Shown here: positions 56,990 through 64,000 of the stretch, piece by piece
Numbering within the stretch: position 1 is the first letter of the stretch
Layout: each line of letters starts with the position of its first letter
Source of the DNA: an uncultured Bacteroidales bacterium
GTDB lineage: Bacteria; Bacteroidota; Bacteroidia; Bacteroidales; UBA932
Assembly (NCBI GenBank): GCA_905233275.1
Contig: CAJODR010000003.1
Location: 1-64,000 of the forward strand
Reading direction: 5' to 3'
Length of the DNA stretch: 64,000 nucleotides
Notes under the pieces: model-generated
What the model was told of the DNA's origin: nothing
Seen by the model: only the letters and a program-made list of their open reading frames with translations
Database searches by the model: none
Translations under genes and position numbers: made by a program

Positions 56990-58777
56990 TTAATCGAGTT
57001 TGAGTACGGCCATGAATGCGCTCTGGGGCACCTGGACCGTGCCTATCTGGCGCATTCGCTTCTTGCCTTCCTTCTGTTTTTCGAGGAGCTTGCGCTTGCG
57101 GGTGACGTCGCCGCCGTAGCACTTTGCCGTGACGTCCTTGCGGACCTGGCGGACAGTTTCGCGGGCGATGATCTTGGCCCCGATGGCCGCCTGGACGGCG
57201 ATGTCGAACTGCTGGCGCGGAATCAGGTCCTTCAGTTTGAGGCATATCTTGCGGCCGAATTCGTAAGCGTGATCCTCGTGAATTAGCGTCGAGAGGGCGT
57301 CTGCCGGGTCGCCGTTGAGGAGAATGTCCAGCTTGACGAGCCTGGCGGTCCGGAATTCGGTTACATGGTAATCGAATGAGGCATAGCCCTTTGAGATGGA
57401 CTTCAGCTTGTCGTAGAAGTCGAATACAATCTCCGAAAGCGGCATGTCGTAGGTGAGCTCGACACGGTCCGTGGTAATGTAATGCTGGCCGACTAGCGTG
57501 CCCCTCTTGTCCATGCACAGTTTCATGATGGGACCGTAGAAATCCGACTTGGAAATAATCTGGGCGCGGATATAGGGCTCTTCGATATGGTCGATGAGCG
57601 TCTGCGGCGGCAGCCCTGAAGGGTTGTGCACGTCTATCACTTCGCCCTTGGTGGTGTACACCTTATATGAGACATTGGGCACGGTGGTGATGACGTCCAT
57701 ACTGAATTCCCTCCAGAGCCGCTCCTGGACAATCTCCAGGTGGAGAAGCCCGAGGAAGCCGCAGCGGAAACCGAAACCGAGCGCCAGCGAACTCTCCGGC
57801 TCGTAGACGAACGATGCGTCGTTGAGCTGGAACTTTTCGAGCGTGGCGCGGAGCTCCTCGAATTTCGATGCATCCACCGGATACATTCCGGCGAATACCA
57901 TCGGCTTGACCTCCTCAAAACCCGCGATAGCCTCCTTGCAGGGCCGGTCCACGTGTGTGATAGTGTCGCCGACCTTGACCTCTACGGCAGCTTTGATGCC
58001 GGTAATGATGTAGCCCACATCGCCCGTCAGGACCTCCCCGGTGGGGTTGAGCCTGAGTTTCAGGTTGCCGATTTCCTCGGCCTCGTACTCATTGCCCGTC
58101 GAGACGAATTTGACCTTGTCTCCCTTGCGGATTGAGCCGCTGACCACCTTGAAATACGCGATGATGCCGCGGAACGGATTGAAGACGGAGTCGAATATGA
58201 GCGCCTGCAGCGGAGCCTCCGGATCGCCGCTCGGCGGCGGAATCAGGTCGACGATGGCGTCAAGCACCGCTTGTACACCCTCTCCGGTGCGCGCTGAAAC
58301 GCGCAGGACATCTTCCGGGTCGCAACCCAGCAGGTCGCAGATCTGGTCCGTGACCACCTCCGGCTGCGCCGAATCCATGTCTATCTTGTTGAGGACAGGG
58401 ATTATTTCAAGCCCGTGGTCCACGGCCTGGTAGAGGTTGGAGATGGTCTGCGCCTGGATGCCCTGCGAAGCGTCTACGACGAGTAGTGCACCTTCGCAGG
58501 ATGCGATGGACCGGGACACTTCATAGCTGAAGTCCACGTGTCCGGGGGTGTCGATGAGATTGAGCACGTACTTTTCCCCATCCCGGACGTATTCCATCTG
58601 TATCGCGTGGCTCTTGATGGTGATGCCCTTTTCCCTCTCGAGATCCATGTCGTCGAGAACCTGGTTTTCCATCTCGCGGATGCTCAGGGTGCTGGTAAGC
58701 TCCAGCAGGCGGTCCGCCAGCGTGGATTTGCCGTGGTCGATATGGGCGATGATGGAGAAGTTGCGGATATGCTTCAT
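56990..58777 (-). CDS. lepA: Elongation factor 4
   Basis: [84 protein letters not shown]. Confidence 0.97.
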   Translation of the reverse strand: MKHIRNFSIIAHIDHGKSTLADRLLELTSTLSIREMENQVLDDMDLEREKGITIKSHAIQMEYVRDGEKYVLNLIDTPGHVDFSYEVSRSIASCEGALLVVDASQGIQAQTISNLYQAVDHGLEIIPVLNKIDMDSAQPEVVTDQICDLLGCDPEDVLRVSARTGEGVQAVLDAIVDLIPPPSGDPEAPLQALIFDSVFNPFRGIIAYFKVVSGSIRKGDKVKFVSTGNEYEAEEIGNLKLRLNPTGEVLTGDVGYIITGIKAAVEVKVGDTITHVDRPCKEAIAGFEEVKPMVFAGMYPVDASKFEELRATLEKFQLNDASFVYEPESSLALGFGFRCGFLGLLHLEIVQERLWREFSMDVITTVPNVSYKVYTTKGEVIDVHNPSGLPPQTLIDHIEEPYIRAQIISKSDFYGPIMKLCMDKRGTLVGQHYITTDRVELTYDMPLSEIVFDFYDKLKSISKGYASFDYHVTEFRTARLVKLDILLNGDPADALSTLIHEDHAYEFGRKICLKLKDLIPRQQFDIAVQAAIGAKIIARETVRQVRKDVTAKCYGGDVTRKRKLLEKQKEGKKRMRQIGTVQVPQSAFMAVLKLD

Positions 58778-58781
58778 GGGA

Positions 58782-59729
58782 TCAGCGTTTGATTCTGACG
58801 AATACGCTCAGGGGGAGCACCTTGCCGAACCGGTCGTTCAGGGCCAGTTCGCCGCACTCGATGGTCTTGAATGCACCCCCGAGGGCCTCCCGGACGAGAG
58901 TCTCGCCGAGAATTGAGGAATAACCATTGGAATAGAGGTTCAGGACGAGGAAGGCATCCCTCGGGGCCAGTATCTTGCCTACGGAGACGAGCATGTCGAA
59001 GAGGAGCTCGTCGAGCTTCCACCTTTCGCCGTCTGGGCCGTGGCCGTATGCCGGAGGGTCCAGGATGATACCCTGGTAGGTATTGCCCCGTTTGACTTCG
59101 CGTTTGGCGAATTTCATCGCGTCCTCGACCACCCAGCGGATGCCGTCCAGGCCGCTCCGCTCCATGTTTTCCCTAGCCCAGGAGACCACCTGGCGCACCG
59201 AATCGAGGTGCGTGACGTCCGCTCCGGCCGCTTTTGCGGCAATGGATGCAGCGCCAGTGTAGGCAAACAGGTTGAGGACTTTCGGCGCCGGGAGCCCGTT
59301 GGAAGAATTGATCCTGACAAGGCGCGAGGTCTCGCGGAATATGTACTCCCAGTTGGGAGCTTGCTCCGGGAATACGCCGACGTGCTTGAACGCCGTCAGG
59401 CCCAGCCGGAGGTCGATGTCAAGGTCCGACGCGGCCCCGGAATCGGGGTCGCGCGCACCTTTATAAGAAATGTACCACTGGTCTTCCATCCTGGAAATCC
59501 TGTCCCAGGTACCGCTGTCCTCTTTTCCGGCCTTGCCGAATCCGGCGCCGGGGGAAAAGCGCACCGAAGCCTGCCGCTTCCATTCGGAGGCGGGCAGGGA
59601 AGGGTCCCAGAGGGCTTTCGGTTCGGGGCGGATGAGAACGTAGCGGCCGAAGCGCTCCATCTTTTCTCCTCTCCCCGAATCGAGGAGCTCATAGTCCTTC
59701 CAGGACGGAGAAGGGTACTCGACAGTCAT
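58782..59729 (-). CDS. Class I SAM-dependent methyltransferase (RlmI/RlmKL-like)
   Basis: [55 protein letters not shown]. Confidence 0.88.
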   Translation of the reverse strand: MTVEYPSPSWKDYELLDSGRGEKMERFGRYVLIRPEPKALWDPSLPASEWKRQASVRFSPGAGFGKAGKEDSGTWDRISRMEDQWYISYKGARDPDSGAASDLDIDLRLGLTAFKHVGVFPEQAPNWEYIFRETSRLVRINSSNGLPAPKVLNLFAYTGAASIAAKAAGADVTHLDSVRQVVSWARENMERSGLDGIRWVVEDAMKFAKREVKRGNTYQGIILDPPAYGHGPDGERWKLDELLFDMLVSVGKILAPRDAFLVLNLYSNGYSSILGETLVREALGGAFKTIECGELALNDRFGKVLPLSVFVRIKR

Positions 59730-59732
59730 GGA

Positions 59733-60986
59733 CTAGTCCCTGATTGCGGCAATGCCGGGGAGGACCTTGCCTTCGATGGCTTCGAGCATGGCGCCGCCGC
59801 CGGTGGAGACGTAGCTCACCTTGTCGGCATATCCCATCTGGGTGACAGCTGCGACCGAGTCGCCGCCGCCGACGAGCGTGAAAGCGCCCTTTGCAGTGGC
59901 CTCGGCGAGGTCTTCGGCGATCTGGAGAGTTCCCTTCGCGAAGTTGGGGAGCTCGAATACACCGACGGGACCGTTCCAAAGAATGGTCTTGGAAGCGAGG
60001 ATGATCTTCTTCCAGTTCTCTAGCGATGCCGGGCTGGCGTCCATTCCTTCCCATTCGTCAGGAATTTCATTGATGGGGAAAATCTGGCGGGGAGTGTCAT
60101 TGTCGAAAGACTGGCCGGCTACGGTGGCTACGGAAAGGGAAACGTTGACACCCTTTTCCTTTGCGGTTGCGAGGATCTCGAGTGCATCGGGAATGAGTTC
60201 GTCCTCGTGGAGGGACTTGCCGATATGGCCGCCCCGGGCCTTGATGAAGGTATAGCCCATGCCGCCGCCGATGATGAGGTTGTCGACCTTGCCGACAAGA
60301 TTCTTCAGGACTGCGAGCTTGGAGGATACCTTGGAGCCGCCGATGATGGCGGTGAGGGGACGCTGGGCGTTGAGGAGGACATTGTCGATGGCCTTGATCT
60401 CACCTTCCATCAGGTAGCCGAACATCTTGTCGTTCGGGAAGTATTCGGCGATGAGGGCGGTGGAGCCGTGGGCGCGGTGAGCCGTACCGAATGCGTCGTT
60501 GATGTAGCAGTCGGCGTAGGATGCGAGTTTCTTGACGAATTCCTTCTGGGAGGCCTTGACGGCTGCCTTTGCGGCCTTCTTCTCTTCGTCGGAAGCGTCT
60601 TCTGCGAGTCCGCGGGGTTTGCCTTCCTCTTCCGCGTAGTAGCGGAGGTTTTCGAGAAGGAGAGCCTCGCCGGGCTTCAGTTCAGCGGCTTCCTTGTCAG
60701 CTTTCTGGCAGTCAGGGGCGAATTTGACGGGGACTCCGAGGCATTCGCTCACGCGGCCGACGATGTGCTTGAGGGAGAATTTGGGATCGACCTTCTTGGG
60801 ACGGCCGAGGTGGGACATGATGATGACGGCGCCGCCGCTCTCGAGGACCTTCTTGAGAGTAGGCATGGCCCTGCGGATGCGGGTGTCATCGGTAATGTTG
60901 AAGTTTTCGTCCAGAGGGACGTTGAAGTCGACTCGCACAATGGCTTTCTTGCCTGCGAAATCATAGGAATCAATAAACTGCTGCAT
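59733..60986 (-). CDS. pgk: Phosphoglycerate kinase
   Basis: [75 protein letters not shown]. Confidence 0.97.
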   Translation of the reverse strand: MQQFIDSYDFAGKKAIVRVDFNVPLDENFNITDDTRIRRAMPTLKKVLESGGAVIIMSHLGRPKKVDPKFSLKHIVGRVSECLGVPVKFAPDCQKADKEAAELKPGEALLLENLRYYAEEEGKPRGLAEDASDEEKKAAKAAVKASQKEFVKKLASYADCYINDAFGTAHRAHGSTALIAEYFPNDKMFGYLMEGEIKAIDNVLLNAQRPLTAIIGGSKVSSKLAVLKNLVGKVDNLIIGGGMGYTFIKARGGHIGKSLHEDELIPDALEILATAKEKGVNVSLSVATVAGQSFDNDTPRQIFPINEIPDEWEGMDASPASLENWKKIILASKTILWNGPVGVFELPNFAKGTLQIAEDLAEATAKGAFTLVGGGDSVAAVTQMGYADKVSYVSTGGGAMLEAIEGKVLPGIAAIRD

Positions 60987-60998
60987 ATTGTAAAGGAT

Positions 60999-63900
60999 TT
61001 ATTCAGTTTCTTTTGAAAGTTGTTCAAGCATTTCTTCTTCAGTGGGATACTGGAGGGCGAAATAAGTCAGGACATCGTCGGCGTAATCCTGGTCGATGAG
61101 TTTCTGCTCAACCATGAAATCGAGGATGTCGCTGCCGGCGGAGATGAATTCGCCGTTGTCCGAATCGAGGAGGAGGGAGACGATGCCCATAATCTGCGGC
61201 TTGCCCTTGCTGTCGGTGTAGGTGGCCGTGATGATGGGGAGATAGTCCATAAGCACGTCAACGAGCGGTTTTGCCTGCTCCTGGGTGTACCAGGGCGATA
61301 TCCTGGCCCCGTCGACGTCCCGGGCCACAATCTTGCCGAGGGCATTGTCCAGCACGTATGAGATGAGCATGCAGGTGCGGTCGTCGACCAGCATATCCCT
61401 CTTCAGGAAGAACCTTGCGTCCACGACGAATTCGCTGATGAAGCGGTCCATGAGCTCACGGGCGGTGTCTTCCCTGCCTGCGAGGCCGTAGAGGTCGGAG
61501 ATGTCGATGATGCAGAGGTCGTTGGAATACATTCCCGAGAGGCCTACCGTCTCGATGGGGAAAACTCCTTCCGGAACGCTCGCCATGCACTTGTCGAGCA
61601 CTTCAAGAGCCTTTTCCTTCTTGTCCTCGGCAAGGAGGGCGGTGGCCGTTTCGGCGAATATGTTGCGCTGGTTGATCACCGCGAGGAAGGTGTAATAGTT
61701 CTGGTAGTCGGCGAAATAGTCGCCACGGCTCAGGGCGTCCCATGTGAACGGATACTTGTCCTTGCCCATGATTTTGTCATACACTGCGTCCGTGTCGAAT
61801 ATCTGGCGGGCGGTGTGGTTGTTGGTCTTGAGCGGGACGAGCCTCCAGGAGAATCCGTCGAACATCAGGTAGTCGTCGAGGTTGAAGGTGAATATTCCGC
61901 CGCCTTCGGCCAACACGCTGATGGGACGGTCCCATTCGTAAGTGGAGAGATAATCCAGGAGGAACAGGTTGGGCTTGTCAACGTAGTAGGGGAGTTCGAA
62001 TACCAGTGAATCAAGTACTTCCAGGTTGTTTTCCTCGACGAATTCGCGTCGGAGGATGCCGTATTTGAAGACATTCTCCTTGTTGACAGGGATGCTGACG
62101 CGATATGCGGTGAGGCACTTGGTCTCTTCGACCACCGGACGGTCGTCTTCGTCATAATAGGCAATCGCGAGGTGGGAGGTGTCCGCGGCGAATTCTTCAA
62201 TCACGTCCTTCAGGGGGACGACGTCCCTTGCCTTGCCGTTCTCGTCGGGCCAGAAGTAGCCATAGCGATAGCCTCCGCGCTTTGTCGGCGTGCACAGGGT
62301 GTGGTTGACGACCACCGTCTCATTGGTGCCGTAGAGGTACATCCGGTGAGGAATGTTGACCTGGAGCGGCTCGGAGTCGTTGATCGCGGTGCGCATCTGG
62401 TTGATGTGCCAGTCGGTGCCGAGCAGGGAAGTGTTGAGGATACGGACGTCAGGACGAACGGATTCAACCTCCTGGGCATACCAGAGGGGGAATGTGTCGT
62501 TGTCGCCGTGGGTGATCAGGAGGCCGTTTTCGCCGGCCGAATTGAGATAGTTGCGCGCCATCTCGACGGCGGTGTAGCGGTTGCTGCGGTCGTGGTCGTC
62601 CCAGTTCTCGGCGGCCATGAGGGCGGGTACTCCGAGGCAGATGACGGCGGTGGCGGCAGTTGCGATGTTCTTTCCGGTGTTTTTACTCAGGAATGAACCT
62701 ATCCATTCGGCGAGAGCCGCAACGGCGAATCCGGTCCATACGGCGAAGAAATAGAAGGATCCGGCGTAGGCGTAGTCACGTTCGCGGACCTGGCCGGGGT
62801 TCTGGTTGAGGTAGAGGACGATGGCGATGCCCGTCATGAAGAACATCAGGAAGATGAGCCACGAGCCGCGCTTGTCCTTGCCGAACTGGAACACGAGGCC
62901 GATGAGTCCGAGGATGAGGGGCAGCATGAAGTAGTGGTTCTTGCCCTTGTTGTCCGCGAGGAATCCCGGGGCGTCGCTCTGGTCACCCAGCATGAAGCGG
63001 TCCAGGGGGCCGATTCCGGACTCCCAGTTGCCGAAGAAGGCGTTTTTGCTGCGGCCGTGGATCTCGTTCTGGCGGCCGGCGAAATTCCACAGGAAATAGC
63101 GCCAGTACATCCAGTCGATCTGGTAGTCAAGGAAGAATGAGAGGTTTTCGGCCATCGTGGGCTGCTTGTATTCCTTGCGCTCCTGGCCATAGATGTCCTT
63201 GTAGGTGCGGATTGGATTCTCAACGTACTGGATATAGGTGTTGACGTGATCGTCGGCATAGCTCCACATCCTCGGGAAGAGCGTCTCTGTGCCCTCGTCG
63301 TAGGTGATGTCGGAGGGGCCTTCCGCCTCTATGTATTTGCCGTCAAGCGGTGCGTAGTAGGAGGTCTTTTCGAGAGTGTACTGGCGGTTTTTGACTGCCG
63401 AATAGTTGGGGCCGTACACGATGGGGGCGCTGCCGTACTGCTCGCGGCTGAGGTAGCGGACGAGGGTGTAGGGGTTGTCCGGCTGGTATTCGTTGGTGGG
63501 CGTCCCGGCTGCCGAGCGGATGATCACGACGGCAAACAGGGAGAAGCCGATGACCATCATTGTGGTCGAGAGAAGGACGGTGTTGAGGACCTGTTTTCCT
63601 TTTTTCTGGGTAATGAATATTCCGACGATGAGGGCCACGAGGAGTATTGCGACGAATGCCGCCGCGCCGCTGTTGTACGGCAGGCCCATGTCGTTGACGG
63701 CGATCCGGTCAAACCAGGCCGCCATTTTGGGAAGCCCAGGAATGAAGAGGAATACCAGGAAATACACCAGTATCGCCGAGCCTGCGAGAATGGCCAGCAG
63801 CTTCCAGAAACTGATCGGCTGCTCTTCCCGCTTGCGGTAGAAGTACATGAAGACGAGGGCCGGGATGGTCAGCAGGTTCAGCAGGTGTACGCCTACCGAG

Positions 63901-64000
63901 AGGCCCATAAGGAAGAATATGAGGACCAGCCAGCGTGCGCTGTGAGGCTCGTCGGCTTCGTCGTACCACTTTGTCATAGCCCAGAACACGAGGGCGGTGA
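60999..64000 (-). CDS. DUF2723-family multi-TM protein (5' end beyond window)
   Basis: Large polytopic N-half and soluble C-half; the frame stays open to the window edge (…TALVFWAMTKW), so the protein is truncated here. Confidence 0.85.
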   Translation of the reverse strand, partial: TALVFWAMTKWYDEADEPHSARWLVLIFFLMGLSVGVHLLNLLTIPALVFMYFYRKREEQPISFWKLLAILAGSAILVYFLVFLFIPGLPKMAAWFDRIAVNDMGLPYNSGAAAFVAILLVALIVGIFITQKKGKQVLNTVLLSTTMMVIGFSLFAVVIIRSAAGTPTNEYQPDNPYTLVRYLSREQYGSAPIVYGPNYSAVKNRQYTLEKTSYYAPLDGKYIEAEGPSDITYDEGTETLFPRMWSYADDHVNTYIQYVENPIRTYKDIYGQERKEYKQPTMAENLSFFLDYQIDWMYWRYFLWNFAGRQNEIHGRSKNAFFGNWESGIGPLDRFMLGDQSDAPGFLADNKGKNHYFMLPLILGLIGLVFQFGKDKRGSWLIFLMFFMTGIAIVLYLNQNPGQVRERDYAYAGSFYFFAVWTGFAVAALAEWIGSFLSKNTGKNIATAATAVICLGVPALMAAENWDDHDRSNRYTAVEMARNYLNSAGENGLLITHGDNDTFPLWYAQEVESVRPDVRILNTSLLGTDWHINQMRTAINDSEPLQVNIPHRMYLYGTNETVVVNHTLCTPTKRGGYRYGYFWPDENGKARDVVPLKDVIEEFAADTSHLAIAYYDEDDRPVVEETKCLTAYRVSIPVNKENVFKYGILRREFVEENNLEVLDSLVFELPYYVDKPNLFLLDYLSTYEWDRPISVLAEGGGIFTFNLDDYLMFDGFSWRLVPLKTNNHTARQIFDTDAVYDKIMGKDKYPFTWDALSRGDYFADYQNYYTFLAVINQRNIFAETATALLAEDKKEKALEVLDKCMASVPEGVFPIETVGLSGMYSNDLCIIDISDLYGLAGREDTARELMDRFISEFVVDARFFLKRDMLVDDRTCMLISYVLDNALGKIVARDVDGARISPWYTQEQAKPLVDVLMDYLPIITATYTDSKGKPQIMGIVSLLLDSDNGEFISAGSDILDFMVEQKLIDQDYADDVLTYFALQYPTEEEMLEQLSKETE

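Noticed and set aside
1-64000. CRISPR arrays, rRNA, prophage, IS elements, toxin-antitoxin or defence systems
   Set aside because: No repeat-spacer pattern, rRNA motifs, transposase/integrase domains or recognised defence families seen in any ORF.

Overview
This 64 kb window is a gene-dense, mostly housekeeping chromosome segment from a Bacteroidales-type bacterium. That placement is inferred from gene content, repeated TTG-N19-22-TAnnTTTG promoter motifs, FeoAB fusion and split transketolase. About 52 protein-coding genes can be supported, along with tRNA-Leu(GAG), tRNA-Pro(TGG) and several hairpin terminators. Main blocks: a butyrate kinase / BCAA aminotransferase / four-subunit 2-oxoacid:ferredoxin oxidoreductase cluster (1.2-6.3 kb); GH31, SppA and a flippase; a xylBAE operon (12.7-16.9 kb); MMPL; rpsP-rimM; feoAB; a suf operon interrupted by pnuC; comM; an ECF sigma plus TM/beta-barrel partner; TPR-EnvC; mdh; a PPTase; nrdDG; a fucose-isomerase-like protein; two FGE-fold secreted proteins; split transketolase; tRNA-Pro-apt; and a long minus-strand run (50.8-64 kb) with three unknown secreted proteins, lolD-like ATPase, menG, menA, GT2, lepA, methyltransferase, pgk and DUF2723. 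I found no rRNA, CRISPR array, prophage, IS transposase or recognisable defence system. Best leads for something undescribed: (i) two inverted ~110-bp nested-palindrome elements at 46.2 and 50.7 kb; (ii) a structured ~100-nt nrdD leader; (iii) the ECF sigma / TM-anchored beta-barrel pair; (iv) the unknown three-gene secreted operon at 50.8-53.9 kb; (v) the apt start codon 2 nt after a tRNA CCA end. All coordinates and motifs were read by eye; no searches or folding calculations were run.
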